Source: CAWKGV01 sp963849305
GTDB taxonomy: Bacteria; Pseudomonadota; Alphaproteobacteria; Acetobacterales; Acetobacteraceae
Direction of reading: 5' to 3'
Assembly (NCBI GenBank): GCA_963849305.1
Contig: CAWKGV010000003.1
Span: forward strand, 434,001 to 498,000
DNA length: 64,000 nt
Position numbers and translations under genes: made by a program. Shown here piece after piece: positions 1 through 9,156 of the stretch (the first letter of the stretch is position 1; each line of letters opens with the position of its first letter). Under the pieces are notes generated by a model. The model was not told where the DNA came from and ran no database searches. It was given only the letters and a program-made list of their open reading frames with translations.

Positions 1-869
1 ATGCCGGACACAAGGTGGTCGCCACCGTGTTCGTGCAGTGCCGCGCCTTCCACCGCGCGAGCGGGCCGGAGGAGATGAAGCCGGTCGGCGAGACCGAGTT
101 CGTCAACGGCGTGGCGGCGATGAGCGCGTCCGGCGGCTACGGCCCCGCGCGGATCTGCGCGGGCATCGTGGGACACGCCGACCTCCGGCTCGGCGCGCGC
201 GTCGAGAAGGTGCTGGAGGCGCATCTGCGCGCCGGGGGCGAGCGGTTCCGCGGCATCCGGCATATCACGGCCTGGGACGCCGATCCGGTGATGCTGAACC
301 CGGGTTATCCAATGCCGTCGCGACTGATGGAGGATGCGGCTTTCCGCGAAGGCTTTACCAAGCTCGCGGCGATGGACCTGACATTCGACGCTTGGCTCTA
401 TCACCCGCAAATCCCCGAGCTGACCTCGCTTGCCCGCGCCGTCCCGGAGGCGCGGATCGTGCTGGACCATGTCGGCGGGCCGCTTGGTATCGGTGGCTAT
501 GCCGGCAAGCGCGAGGAGGTGTTCGCGACCTGGCGTCCCGCCATCCGCGAACTTGCCTCCTGCCCGAACGTACATGTGAAGCTGGGCGGGCTTGGCATGC
601 GCATCAATGGCTTCGGCTTCGACGAGCACCCCGAGCCGCCGTCCTCCGAACAGCTCGCGGCGGCCTGGAAGCCCTACGTCGAGACGTGCATCGAGGCATT
701 CGGCGCCCGGCGCTGCATGTTCGAGAGCAACTTCCCGGTGGATAAGGGCTCCTACAGCTATCTGGTCGGCTGGAACGCCTTCAAGCGTCTCGCCTCGGAT
801 GCATCGGTGGCGGACAAGGCCGACCTGTTCAGTGGCACGGCCACGCGCTTCTACCGCCTCGGCACATAG
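1..869 (+). CDS. Amidohydrolase (amidohydrolase_2 family), 5' end outside window
   Basis: This is the C-terminal part of a TIM-barrel metal-dependent hydrolase. The reading frame enters at base 3 and has no start in the window; stop TAG is at 867-869. Visible features are a GIVGHADL segment, a TFDAWLYHPQ strand, the VLDHVGG metal-ligand strand, an NVHVKLGGLG strand and a C-terminal MFESNFPVDK segment carrying the usual late catalytic Asp. These match the 2-pyrone-4,6-dicarboxylate lactonase-like branch of the family. The HxH motif would lie upstream. An SDR gene follows 9 bases later on the same strand, so the two are probably one catabolic operon. Substrate cannot be told from sequence. Confidence 0.85.
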   Translation, partial: AGHKVVATVFVQCRAFHRASGPEEMKPVGETEFVNGVAAMSASGGYGPARICAGIVGHADLRLGARVEKVLEAHLRAGGERFRGIRHITAWDADPVMLNPGYPMPSRLMEDAAFREGFTKLAAMDLTFDAWLYHPQIPELTSLARAVPEARIVLDHVGGPLGIGGYAGKREEVFATWRPAIRELASCPNVHVKLGGLGMRINGFGFDEHPEPPSSEQLAAAWKPYVETCIEAFGARRCMFESNFPVDKGSYSYLVGWNAFKRLASDASVADKADLFSGTATRFYRLGT

Positions 870-878
870 GGAGCCGAC

Positions 879-1652
879 ATGAGCTATCAGCCCTTCGACC
901 TCTCCGGCCGCGTCGCCCTCATTACCGGCGGCAACAGCGGGATCGGCCTCGGCATGGCGCGGGCGCTAGCTGAGGCAGGGGCCGACATCGCCATCTGGGG
1001 CACGAACGAGGAGAAGAACCAAGCGGCGCGCGCCGAGATCGAGCGGACCGGCCGGCGAGCCGTGGTGCTGCGCTGCGACGTGGGTGAGGAGCAGGCGGTG
1101 CAGGCGGCTTTCGCCGAGACGGTGGCGGCGCTCGGGCGGGTGGACGGCTGCTTCGCCAACGCGGGCGTCAGCGGCCGGGGTGTGCCGTCGTTTCTGGAGA
1201 TGAGTGCCGCGGAATGGAACCGCGTGCTGCGGGTGAACCTGAACGGCGCGTTTTACACCTTCCGCGCGGCCGCGCGGCACATGGTGGAGCGTGGCGGCGG
1301 CGGGGTGCTGGTGGGCACCGCCTCGCTGGCCGCGATCGAGGCGGCGCCACGCAGCGAGCATTACGCCGCGACCAAGGGCGGCATGATCTCGATGACCCGC
1401 GCGCTCGCGGTCGAGTTCGCGCGTCACCGCATCCGCGCCCACGCCATCCTGCCCGGCTGGATCGAGACCGACATGACGGCGAACGCCATCGGCAACCCGA
1501 AATTCCACGACAACGTCATGCCGCGCATCCCGATGCGCCGCTGGGGCACCGGCAGCGATTTCGGCGGCATCGCGGTCTATGTCATGAGCGCCGCCGCCGC
1601 CTATCACACGGGCGATACGTTCGTCATCGACGGCGGGTATTCGCTGTTCTGA
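879..1652 (+). CDS. SDR family NAD(P)-dependent oxidoreductase
   Basis: A classical short-chain dehydrogenase of 257 residues. The nucleotide-binding motif GGNSGIGLG is near residues 17-25, an NAG motif (ANAGVSG) follows the central strand, and the catalytic YAATK lies after a conserved serine strand (VGTASLAA). The C-terminus ends in the common IDGGYSLF. A GGGAG ribosome-binding site sits just before the ATG. It lies 9 bases downstream of the amidohydrolase and is likely cotranscribed, oxidising or reducing a sugar- or aromatic-derived alcohol in the same route. Substrate is unknown. Confidence 0.9.
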   Translation: MSYQPFDLSGRVALITGGNSGIGLGMARALAEAGADIAIWGTNEEKNQAARAEIERTGRRAVVLRCDVGEEQAVQAAFAETVAALGRVDGCFANAGVSGRGVPSFLEMSAAEWNRVLRVNLNGAFYTFRAAARHMVERGGGGVLVGTASLAAIEAAPRSEHYAATKGGMISMTRALAVEFARHRIRAHAILPGWIETDMTANAIGNPKFHDNVMPRIPMRRWGTGSDFGGIAVYVMSAAAAYHTGDTFVIDGGYSLF

Positions 1653-1688
1653 CCAGTCGAGGGGCGCGACAGGACAACTCGTCCGAAA

Positions 1689-1740
1689 GGTGTGACACGG
1701 GCAACAAGCAAACATGATGCTCTAATCATAGTGTCGCACC
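1689..1740. terminator. Inverted repeat between convergent genes
   Basis: Ten-base arms GGTGTGACAC (1689-1698) and GTGTCGCACC (1731-1740) pair at nine of ten positions. They enclose a smaller palindrome ATGAT/ATCAT. The element sits in the 92-base gap between the SDR gene and an opposing membrane-protein gene, so it may act as a bidirectional terminator. There is no T-run, so this is tentative. Confidence 0.35.
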
Positions 1741-1744
1741 GCAC

Positions 1745-2299
1745 TCACCCCATCGCCGCCGCGAGCAAGAGGCCGAGCCCTAGGTCAAGCGCGACCATGC
1801 AAGCTGCCGGCAGGGCCGCGACATCGAGCGTCAGCCGCGCGGCGAACCATTCGAGCCAGAGCGCCCAGCCGAGCGCGATCAGTTCCGCCGCCTGACCAAC
1901 CGAGTCCGGTGCGTTAAGCAGCACCGGCACTGCCGCCGCGACTAACAGCACGTACTGCACGGCGTTGCACCAATTCCACGCCGCGATGAACCGAGGCCAG
2001 CACCGCTCGCGTCCCAGCACGGCCGCGAGTCGTCGCGACAGGACCGCGTAGCCGGCCCAGCCGACGATATAGGCGAGCAACTCAAGCGCGAGCGCATGGC
2101 CCGGCCGGGGGGGCAGGCCGACATGCAACCAGTCGATCAGGCGCAGGCAGAGGAACGCCGGCAGGCAAAGTGGCGCCGCCCAGAAACTGCGGGCGGCACC
2201 TGCGAGATCGGCCTCCACCCAGCGCAGCCCCTCGGGCCGGCCGCGCGCCAGCAGAAACGCGCCCTGCAACCCGCTCGCCACGGCCTGCGCGCGGTTCAT
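1745..2299 (-). CDS. Hypothetical integral membrane protein
   Basis: A 184-residue hydrophobic protein with about four or five membrane segments, for example around FLCLRLIDWL, ALALELLAYIVGWAGYA, VQYVLLVAAAVPVLL and the final ALDLGLGLLLAAA. I chose the ATG at 2299 because it overlaps the stop of the upstream gene by 4 bases (ATGA). A longer upstream reading would lie entirely inside that gene. Both proteins contain an aromatic-rich N-W-C motif (AWNWCNAVQY here, ALNWCQWVLP there), which suggests two related halves or a paralogous pair. I do not recognise the family. Confidence 0.7.
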   Translation of the reverse strand: MNRAQAVASGLQGAFLLARGRPEGLRWVEADLAGAARSFWAAPLCLPAFLCLRLIDWLHVGLPPRPGHALALELLAYIVGWAGYAVLSRRLAAVLGRERCWPRFIAAWNWCNAVQYVLLVAAAVPVLLNAPDSVGQAAELIALGWALWLEWFAARLTLDVAALPAACMVALDLGLGLLLAAAMG

Positions 2300-2853
2300 C
2301 CGGCGCCCTTCAGCAGCGAGCCAATGCTGGAGGCGAGGAGAGTCGGCCCGATCACGATAAGAACGGTGCCGATATTCACGATCAGTACCAGCGCCACTGC
2401 CCGCAGCGCCGAGATTCGCAGCCCGTGGCGCGCGATGAACCAATGCATCCACAGGCCGTAACCGCCAAGCGCGCTCATGACGCCGAGCAAGGCCGCTGGG
2501 CCGGAGCCTCCGCTTGCCAGCAGCGGAGAGGCGAGGATCAGCAGCATCGTCGCCAATGCCGGGAGTACCCATTGACACCAATTGAGCGCCGTGGCGAAGC
2601 GGAGCCACTCGGCCTCGCGCTTCCAGAGCCGCGCGGGCTCATGGGACAGGACCGCCGGGGCGATCAGGGCGCAGAGCGTGGCCACGAGCTGCGAGATCGC
2701 CGGCCACCCGCCCCCATGCAGCAGCACCAGGGCGCTGCCGACCAGGGGAAAGGCGATGAGCGGTGCGAGACTGGCCAGGAACGCCTGCGATGTGCCCCCG
2801 AACTGCGCGAGCCCATCGGCCCGCCCGCAGGCCACACGGACGATGCCCCGCAT
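2296..2853 (-). CDS. Hypothetical integral membrane protein
   Basis: About 185 residues from the ATG at 2853; an alternative ATG at 2886 adds 11. Hydrophobic stretches (FLASLAPLIAFPLVGSALVL, ISQLVATLCALIAPAVL, VLPALATMLLILASPLLA and ALVLIVNIGTVLIVIGPTLL) predict four to five transmembrane helices. It shares the LNWCQW motif and general layout with the next gene, which it overlaps by 4 bases, so the two are translationally coupled and may form a heteromer. It lies 41 bases downstream of dapE on the same strand. No enzymatic motif was seen and the function is unknown. Confidence 0.7.
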   Translation of the reverse strand: MRGIVRVACGRADGLAQFGGTSQAFLASLAPLIAFPLVGSALVLLHGGGWPAISQLVATLCALIAPAVLSHEPARLWKREAEWLRFATALNWCQWVLPALATMLLILASPLLASGGSGPAALLGVMSALGGYGLWMHWFIARHGLRISALRAVALVLIVNIGTVLIVIGPTLLASSIGSLLKGAG

Positions 2854-2894
2854 GATGCTCGGCGCTCCGGCTGCGTGTCGGCGCACGCCCGGCC

Positions 2895-4034
2895 TCAGAC
2901 CAGCAGAGTAGCGAGCACGGCGCGATAGATGCGCGCGAGCGCCCGCAACTCCTCAAGCGCCACGTGCTCGTCCGCCTGATGCATCGTCGCCCCCACCAAG
3001 CCGAACTCCGCCACCGGGCAATACCGGGCGATGAAGCGCGCATCCGACGTGCCGCCGCCGGTATCCAGCGCGGGCTCGACCCCGCTCGCACGCGCCACCG
3101 CTTCGCGCAGTCGCCGGACCGTCTCACCGGGTTGAGTGAGAAACGATTCGCCGCTCACCGACACGTCGAGGTCGAACCGCCCGGCGTGCTGCGCTAGGAC
3201 GGCGCGCAGCCACGCCGCGAGCGAGGCTCCGCTGTGGCCGTCGTTGAAGCGGATGTTGAGCGCGGCCCGCGCCATGGCCGGGATCACGTTGGTCGCCAGG
3301 TTGCCGACATCGATACTGGTGAGCTGCAATGAGGAGGCTTCGAAGAACTCGGTGCCGGCGTCGAGCGGCGCGGCGATCAGCGCGGCGAGCGCGCGCACCA
3401 GGCGATGCACCGGGTTGTCGGCGCTGTGAGGGTAAGCGACATGGCCCTGGGTGCCTTGGACGGCGATCCTGGCGTTGAGGCTGCCGCGCCGGCCGATTTT
3501 GACGGTGTCGCCGAGGAGCTGCTTGCAGGTCGGCTCGCCCACCAGACAGAAATCCGGCACCTGCCGGTTCGCCGCCATCCAGTCCAGAACGCGGGCCGTG
3601 CCGTCCACCGCCGCCCCTTCCTCGTCGCCGGTGATTAGCAGGCTGATCGAACCGTGCCGCCGGCCGGTCGCGAGGTGCTCGGCGGCGGCCGCGACGAAGG
3701 CCGCGATCGCCCCCTTCATGTCGCACGCGCCGCGCCCGAACAGCGCGCCGTCCCGGATCTCCGCGCCGAACGGGTCGGTGCTCCACCGCGCCTCGCCCGG
3801 CGGCACCACGTCGGTATGGCCGGCAAAGCAGACATGTGGGTCGGCCATGCCGGTCCGGGCGAACAGGTTTTCGATCTCGCCGAAGCGGAGCCGCGTCACC
3901 GCAAAGCCCAGCGGTTCTAGCGCGGCTGCGAGAATATCGTGCGCGCCGGCATCCGCCGGAGTGATGGAGGGGCAGCGGATCAGCGCCTGGGCGAGCCCCA
4001 ACGGATCAGCTGGCGAATGGGCGAGGGCGGTCAA
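2895..4034 (-). CDS. dapE: Succinyl-diaminopimelate desuccinylase
   Basis: Hydrolyses N-succinyl-LL-2,6-diaminopimelate to LL-diaminopimelate in lysine and peptidoglycan precursor synthesis; cytoplasmic zinc enzyme of the M20 family. Visible motifs are CFAGHTDVVPPG with the first zinc ligand, GRGACDMKG with the bridging Asp, TGDEEG with the catalytic Glu, GRRGSLN in the dimerisation domain, and the late GGGTSDARF and MHQADE. I place the start at a TTG at 4034 that overlaps the dapD stop (TTGA). This gives 379 residues, the usual DapE length. An in-frame extension further upstream would run into dapD. Confidence 0.95.
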   Translation of the reverse strand: MTALAHSPADPLGLAQALIRCPSITPADAGAHDILAAALEPLGFAVTRLRFGEIENLFARTGMADPHVCFAGHTDVVPPGEARWSTDPFGAEIRDGALFGRGACDMKGAIAAFVAAAAEHLATGRRHGSISLLITGDEEGAAVDGTARVLDWMAANRQVPDFCLVGEPTCKQLLGDTVKIGRRGSLNARIAVQGTQGHVAYPHSADNPVHRLVRALAALIAAPLDAGTEFFEASSLQLTSIDVGNLATNVIPAMARAALNIRFNDGHSGASLAAWLRAVLAQHAGRFDLDVSVSGESFLTQPGETVRRLREAVARASGVEPALDTGGGTSDARFIARYCPVAEFGLVGATMHQADEHVALEELRALARIYRAVLATLLV

Positions 4035-4870
4035 TCGCGCAGCAACTCGTTGATCGAGGTCTTGGCCCGGGTGCCGGCATCCACGCGCTTGACGATCACC
4101 GCGCAATAGAGCCCCGGCCCGGGCGAGCCGTCCGGCAAGTTGCGGCCTGGCAGGGAGCCCGGCACCACCACGGAGTAGGCCGGCACCCGGCCGAGATATG
4201 TTTCCCCCGTGGCACGGTCGATCACCTTGGTCGAGGCGCCGATGAAGGTGCCCATCGCCAGCACACTGCCGCGTTCCAGGATCACACCTTCGGCCACTTC
4301 GGAGCGGGCGCCGATGAAGCAGTCGTCCTCGATGACCACCGGATTGGCTTGCAGCGGTTCAAGCACGCCGCCGATGCCCACGCCGCCCGAGATGTGGCAG
4401 TTCTTGCCGATCTGGGCACAGCTCCCGACCGTGGACCAGGTGTCGATCATGGTGTTGCGGTCGACATATGCGCCGGCATTGACAAAACAGGGCATCAGCA
4501 CCGCGCCAGGCGCAATGTAGGCGGAGCGGCGCACCACCGCGCCCGGAACTGCGCGAAAGCCGGCCTCGCGGAAGCGGTTGGCGCCCCAGCCCGCGAACTT
4601 CATCGGCACTTTGTCGAACACGTCCGCTCCGCCGGGACCGGGCAGCGGCGCCGAGTCCATCAGGCGGAAGGACAGCAGCACCGCCTTCTTGAGCCACTGG
4701 TTCACCCGCCAGCCATCGGCGGCGGGCTCTGCCACGCGCACCGTCCCGGCGTCGAGCGCCTCAAGCGCCGCCTCGACCGCTTCCCTTGCCACGCCGCCGA
4801 CCGCCGGCGAGAGGGTTTCGCGGCGCTCCCACAGTTCCTCGATCGACTCCGCAAGCGGGTGCTCGGTCAT
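4031..4870 (-). CDS. dapD: 2,3,4,5-tetrahydropyridine-2,6-dicarboxylate N-succinyltransferase
   Basis: Transfers succinyl from succinyl-CoA to tetrahydrodipicolinate, the step that feeds the succinylase branch of lysine/DAP synthesis. The 279-residue protein begins MTEHPLAESI and carries a left-handed parallel beta-helix of hexapeptide repeats in its second half (for example IGKNCHISGGVGIGG and IEDDCFIGARSEVAEG), which forms the acyltransferase trimer. It overlaps dapE by 4 bases, so the two consecutive pathway genes are translationally coupled. The frame is open further upstream to 4978, but the family start fits the ATG at 4870. Confidence 0.96.
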   Translation of the reverse strand: MTEHPLAESIEELWERRETLSPAVGGVAREAVEAALEALDAGTVRVAEPAADGWRVNQWLKKAVLLSFRLMDSAPLPGPGGADVFDKVPMKFAGWGANRFREAGFRAVPGAVVRRSAYIAPGAVLMPCFVNAGAYVDRNTMIDTWSTVGSCAQIGKNCHISGGVGIGGVLEPLQANPVVIEDDCFIGARSEVAEGVILERGSVLAMGTFIGASTKVIDRATGETYLGRVPAYSVVVPGSLPGRNLPDGSPGPGLYCAVIVKRVDAGTRAKTSINELLRD

Positions 4871-5010
4871 GCTGATGTCCCGGAAACCGGCAGATGACCA
4901 TGCGCAGTCCCTCCGGTTTCTGTCAACGCGGCGTGATTCGAGGAAGAAACGATTTCTTAGCCCCAACTGGTGTTCCATCCCATCCGAGCCTCGATCGGAC
5001 TGAGCAGCAA

Positions 5011-6411
5011 ATGAACGACGTGTCCCCCGATGGCATGCTTCGCGTGGAGACCCGCAGTCGATTTGCGGGTCCGCTGCGGAGCGTCCTGCTGGAAAGCCGC
5101 CAGCGGTGGCGCGACATGGTGAGCTTGGCGGCCGCTCTCGCCTTCGAAACGGATGCGCAAGGCCGCTTCACCTTCATCGTGCCGGAACAGCCGCTCGGCT
5201 GGTCCGCCGCGAAGCTGCTCGGGCAGGCGGGCGAGGTTCTTCTAGCCGAGGTCGGGGCCACTGCGGGTTGCAACCCGTTTCGGCCGCGTGGGGTGCTGCG
5301 GCGCCAGCGGGCCTGGCTTCGCCGTGCGGACGGCACGACGGCCTGCCTGGTCTTCGCGGCCGCCCCGCTGCTCGATCGCCATGGCCGGACGATCGGCGCG
5401 CGCGGCCTCGGCATGGACATCACCGAGCAGGACAGCAAGGAGGCGCAGGCTGCCGCGGCGCTGCGCCGGGGCGAGGTCATCGACCACATCCTGTGGCGGA
5501 TGCGTCAGGAAGTGATGGCGCCGCGCATGATGCAGGCGGCGCTGCATGCCCTACTCAACGCGCTCGGGGCGGAAGGGGCTGCGGTCGTCGGCCTGCTCGG
5601 AGAGGTGGCCACTCCGCGCCATGAGGTTGGGGCAGGGGCACGAATGGTGCTCGATACCGCCGCAGTCCTCTTGCGGGAGGCCGACCCGCGCGGGCCTGCT
5701 CTGGCCGGGCTGGCCAAGGACCGGCCGGTTCTGGTCGCCGCCTGCCAGACCCGGTTCGGCGAGGTGGCTGGTCTCGCGGTCTGGCGCGCTGCGGGGCAAC
5801 GCCAGTGGGACTTCGACGATCAGCTGCTTGCGGGCGCGGCCACGAGCATCGTGCGCGTCGTGCTGGAGCATGAGGCCATCCAGCGCGAGTTGGCGTGCCA
5901 GGCCCGAACGGACCCGCTCACCGGGTTACTGAACCGGCGCGCCTTCCTGGAAGAGCTGCCGCGCCACATCGAACGCCTGGAGCGCGATCGGGCACCCGGT
6001 ACGCTGATGTTCGCGGACATCGATTACCTGAAGTCCGTGAACGACGGGCTCGGCCACGAGCTGGGCGATCAGCTCCTGTGCTGCGCGGCCGAGCTGCTGC
6101 GCAACGCTGTCCGCCCTACTGACCTTGTCGCCCGGCTCGGCGGCGACGAGTTCGCCGTATGGCTCAACGGGGCCGACCACCTCACGGCCGCGGAGCGGGC
6201 GGAGGGCCTGCGGGTCAACGCCCCGCGCGTGTTCGCCGACTTGGCCGAAGGAAGCGTCGCCGGCGTTGGCTTCTCGATTGGCATCGCGACCCGCCAGCCC
6301 GGCGGCGGGGAGGAGATCGAGAGCGTCATGCGCCGCGCCGATCTCGCCATGTACGAGGTGAAGCGGGCCGGCAAAGGCCACTGGCGCGTATCGCACGAGG
6401 AAGCCCAGTGA
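5011..6411 (+). CDS. PAS-GAF-like-GGDEF diguanylate cyclase
   Basis: A 466-residue signalling protein predicted to make cyclic di-GMP. Residues about 30-140 look like a PAS sensor with a C-terminal PAC strand (GARGLGMDITEQ). Residues about 165-295 resemble a GAF-type domain, less certain. The catalytic domain at about 300-460 has DPLTGLLNRR, FADIDYLKSVND and an intact GGDEF at 377-381. An RxxD inhibitory site (RPTD, 368-371) stands exactly five residues before GGDEF, so product inhibition is expected. No transmembrane segment is seen, so the signal is probably intracellular. The ATG at 5011 is preferred over in-frame ATGs upstream. The next gene overlaps by 4 bases. Confidence 0.92.
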   Translation: MNDVSPDGMLRVETRSRFAGPLRSVLLESRQRWRDMVSLAAALAFETDAQGRFTFIVPEQPLGWSAAKLLGQAGEVLLAEVGATAGCNPFRPRGVLRRQRAWLRRADGTTACLVFAAAPLLDRHGRTIGARGLGMDITEQDSKEAQAAAALRRGEVIDHILWRMRQEVMAPRMMQAALHALLNALGAEGAAVVGLLGEVATPRHEVGAGARMVLDTAAVLLREADPRGPALAGLAKDRPVLVAACQTRFGEVAGLAVWRAAGQRQWDFDDQLLAGAATSIVRVVLEHEAIQRELACQARTDPLTGLLNRRAFLEELPRHIERLERDRAPGTLMFADIDYLKSVNDGLGHELGDQLLCCAAELLRNAVRPTDLVARLGGDEFAVWLNGADHLTAAERAEGLRVNAPRVFADLAEGSVAGVGFSIGIATRQPGGGEEIESVMRRADLAMYEVKRAGKGHWRVSHEEAQ

Positions 6412-7673
6412 GCGCGGCTTCTGCGAGCGTCACCATCCCATCGGGCTTGACCGCGTCGGCGTCGGACGAGGCGGCGCGGGTGCGCCTGGGCGCCAGCGCG
6501 CAGGCGCCGGATACGGTGCTGGAGCGCCTCGCCGCCGATGCCTCGGTGATGGTCCGGGCGGCGTTGGCGTTGAACCTGGCGGCGCCGCCGCGCGCCAACC
6601 AGATCCTGGCACGGGACACCGACGAGCGGGTGCGCGCCCTGCTCGCCCGCAAGCTTGCCGGGCTCGCTCCTGAACTCACGGCCGGGGAGCAGAGCCGCCT
6701 GCAATGGCAGGCGTATGACACGCTTGCCGCCCTCGTCGCCGACGAAGCGGTGCGGGTGCGCGCCGCGGTCGCCGAGGTGGTCAAGGAGATGCCGGACGCG
6801 CCGCGCGAGCTGATCCTGCGGCTTGCGCGCGACTGCGAGATGCCGGTGGCCGGGCCGGTCATCCAGTTCTCGCCGCTGCTGACACCCGAAGACCTGCTAG
6901 CGCTACTGGACGCACCGCCATCCCCGGCGACGGCGCTGGCCGTGGCCCGCCGTCCGGAGCTGAACGAGGCAGTCGCCGATGCGATCGCAGCCGGCGAGGA
7001 CAGCGAGGCGATCCGCGAGTTGCTGACCAACCCCTCGGCGCAAATCCGCGAGGCGACGATTGACGCGCTGATCACCAGGGCGGTCGATCACGAGGACTGG
7101 CACGAGCCGCTGGTGCGACGCCCCTCGCTGCCCGCCCACTCGGCGCGCGCGCTCTCTGAGATCGTCGCGGCGCACCTCCTCGCGGTTTTGGCCGATCGGG
7201 CCGATCTGGACCCGAATTTGGCGGGCGCGCTGCGTCAGCGTGTGGCGGAATGTCTGCAAACCGGTGATCCGCTCGTGGCGGGGAAGGGGGCGCTTGCGGC
7301 CCGGCGCGAACTATCCACCGAACAGGCACTCGCCGCGGCGGAACGGCTGGCACGGCAGGGCAGGCTGGGGGAGGAAACTGTGCTCTCAGCCCTGGAGGCC
7401 GGCGAGCCGCGGCTGGCCACGGCTCTGCTGGCAGTGGCGGCGACGGTCCCGGTCGCGGTGGTTGATCGGGCGGCCTCGCTGCGCAATGCCAAGGCGCTGG
7501 TGAGCCTGGTCTGGAAAGCGCGGTTCAGCTCGAAGCTACTCGGCCCGTTGCAGATCAGCCTCGCGCACGTGCCGCCCGCTTCGATGCTCCTGCCAGGTAC
7601 CGACGGCGCGTTCCCACTCGCGGTGGAGGAAATGCGCTGGCAATTGGATTTCCTGCGCCGGGTCGGACGCTGA
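6408..7673 (+). CDS. DUF2336 domain-containing protein
   Basis: A 421-residue, mostly helical protein with HEAT-like repeats in its first half (LAADASVMVRAALALNLA, LARDTDERVRALLARKLA, LVADEAVRVRAAVAEVV), typical of the alphaproteobacterial DUF2336 family. The start is a GTG at 6408 overlapping the diguanylate cyclase stop (GTGA), so the two are translationally coupled. The coupling suggests a role in the same signalling pathway, perhaps as a partner or effector. That is inference; the family's function is not established to my knowledge. Confidence 0.8.
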   Translation: MSAASASVTIPSGLTASASDEAARVRLGASAQAPDTVLERLAADASVMVRAALALNLAAPPRANQILARDTDERVRALLARKLAGLAPELTAGEQSRLQWQAYDTLAALVADEAVRVRAAVAEVVKEMPDAPRELILRLARDCEMPVAGPVIQFSPLLTPEDLLALLDAPPSPATALAVARRPELNEAVADAIAAGEDSEAIRELLTNPSAQIREATIDALITRAVDHEDWHEPLVRRPSLPAHSARALSEIVAAHLLAVLADRADLDPNLAGALRQRVAECLQTGDPLVAGKGALAARRELSTEQALAAAERLARQGRLGEETVLSALEAGEPRLATALLAVAATVPVAVVDRAASLRNAKALVSLVWKARFSSKLLGPLQISLAHVPPASMLLPGTDGAFPLAVEEMRWQLDFLRRVGR

Positions 7674-7684
7674 AAGCGGCCTAA

Positions 7685-9013
7685 CTAAACACCGGCCATC
7701 GGCCGCAAGCGCGAGCCGTCGGTGAAGCGTTCGAAGCGGAACGCCGCAGGGTCCACGATCGTCGCGCCGCCAGTAACAAGGTCGGCGGCGAGCCGGCCAG
7801 CGGCCGGGCCGATGCCGAATCCGTGGCCGGAGAAGCCGGTCGCCACGAAGAAGCCTGGCAAACGCTCGACCGGCGAGATCACCGGCACAGCGTCCGGCGT
7901 GACGTCGATCATGCCGGCCCATTGCTGCGCCACGCGCGCCTTCTCGAACGCCGGGAACACCGCGCGCAACGCACCGAGCGCAGCGCGGTTGGCCGCTTCG
8001 AGCGGCTCCGGGTCCAGCACGCGCGCGCGCTCGAACGGCGAGGGCGCATCGAGACGCCAGCGGCGTGGCGTGCGCCATTCCTCCATAAACCGCCTGCCGG
8101 CCCGCACCTTCACGCCCGCTTGGCCGGAGCGCAGGAGCGGCAGGAAATCGAACAGGAGGCGGAAGCTGTCCGGCACCACCTCGGCCACGCTCGCGTTTAG
8201 GTTCGCCACCGTGTAACCGCCGTCCAGCCGCTTGCGGAACGCGAAGCCCGGCCCGCTCGCCGCCGTCTCCGGCGCCCCATCCAGAGGGTCGGTGCGCAGC
8301 ACCGAGGAGCGCACCTTGAGCTGCGGCAGCTTGAGCCCAAGATTGCCGCAGAAGAGCCGCGACCAGGCGCCGCCAGCGAGCAGCACGGAGCCACATGCGA
8401 TACGGCCCGTTTCGGTGATCGCGGCGGCCACGCGCCCGCCGGCGGTCTCCATCCCGCGTACCGCGCAGCCGGTGAGGATAACGGCCCCTCGCTTGCGCGC
8501 CGCCTCCGCGATCGCTGGCGCTGCGAACTGCGGCTCGGCCCGCCCGTCGCTCGGCGTATAGAGCGCGGCTCGGAAGCGGCGTGCCGCGCCCGGCAGCAGG
8601 CGATCGATCTCGTCCGGGCCAATCATGCGCGTGTCGAGCTGGTACGGCCGTGCGTGATCGAGCCAGGCCGCGCGTTGCGCCTCCTCCTCCTCGGTGGCGC
8701 AGAGATACATGATGCCAGTCGTGCGGAAGCCGGTTTCGGCGCCGACCATCCGGTTCATGTCCCGCCAGAGCTTCAGGCTTTCGATGATCAGCGGGATCTC
8801 GCGCGGATCCCGACCCATCTTGCGGCACCAGCCCCAGTTGCGGCTCGACTGCTCGCCGGCGACGTGCCCCTTCTCGCAGAGCACGACGGACACGCCCTTA
8901 TCGGCGAGGAAATAGGCCGCGCTGACGCCGATGATGCCGCCACCGACCACGACCACATCGGCCCGGGCGGGGACAACCACATCGGATGCGACCGGGTTGA
9001 CTCGCGGCGCCAT
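7685..9013 (-). CDS. FAD-dependent amino acid oxidase-type oxidoreductase (DAO family)
   Basis: A flavoprotein of the D-amino-acid oxidase/glycine oxidase/sarcosine oxidase beta superfamily, 442 residues from the ATG at 9013. The N-terminal dinucleotide-binding motif VVVVGGGIIGVSAAYFLA is followed by an acidic strand end (VVLCEKG) and a SSRNWGWCRK segment. The C-terminus has the second FAD-contact region GFFVATGFSGHGFGIGP. It probably oxidises a secondary or primary amine of an amino acid with O2 or an electron acceptor. It converges with the DUF2336 gene (11-base gap) and is divergent from asnB. An alternative start at 9070 would overlap the region upstream of asnB. Confidence 0.88.
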   Translation of the reverse strand: MAPRVNPVASDVVVPARADVVVVGGGIIGVSAAYFLADKGVSVVLCEKGHVAGEQSSRNWGWCRKMGRDPREIPLIIESLKLWRDMNRMVGAETGFRTTGIMYLCATEEEEAQRAAWLDHARPYQLDTRMIGPDEIDRLLPGAARRFRAALYTPSDGRAEPQFAAPAIAEAARKRGAVILTGCAVRGMETAGGRVAAAITETGRIACGSVLLAGGAWSRLFCGNLGLKLPQLKVRSSVLRTDPLDGAPETAASGPGFAFRKRLDGGYTVANLNASVAEVVPDSFRLLFDFLPLLRSGQAGVKVRAGRRFMEEWRTPRRWRLDAPSPFERARVLDPEPLEAANRAALGALRAVFPAFEKARVAQQWAGMIDVTPDAVPVISPVERLPGFFVATGFSGHGFGIGPAAGRLAADLVTGGATIVDPAAFRFERFTDGSRLRPMAGV

Positions 9014-9156
9014 GATGACCCCCGGCGGCTCGGAACAGGGGAGCGTCCGCGAGCCAACATCGCGTGTCAATTAAGCAGCGTGTCGATCGCGTCATATCGT
9101 GCTTGCGTTCGTCTCGCCCCGTCAATAAGAGCGCCCTCTATCGGCGGGGGCGAGCG

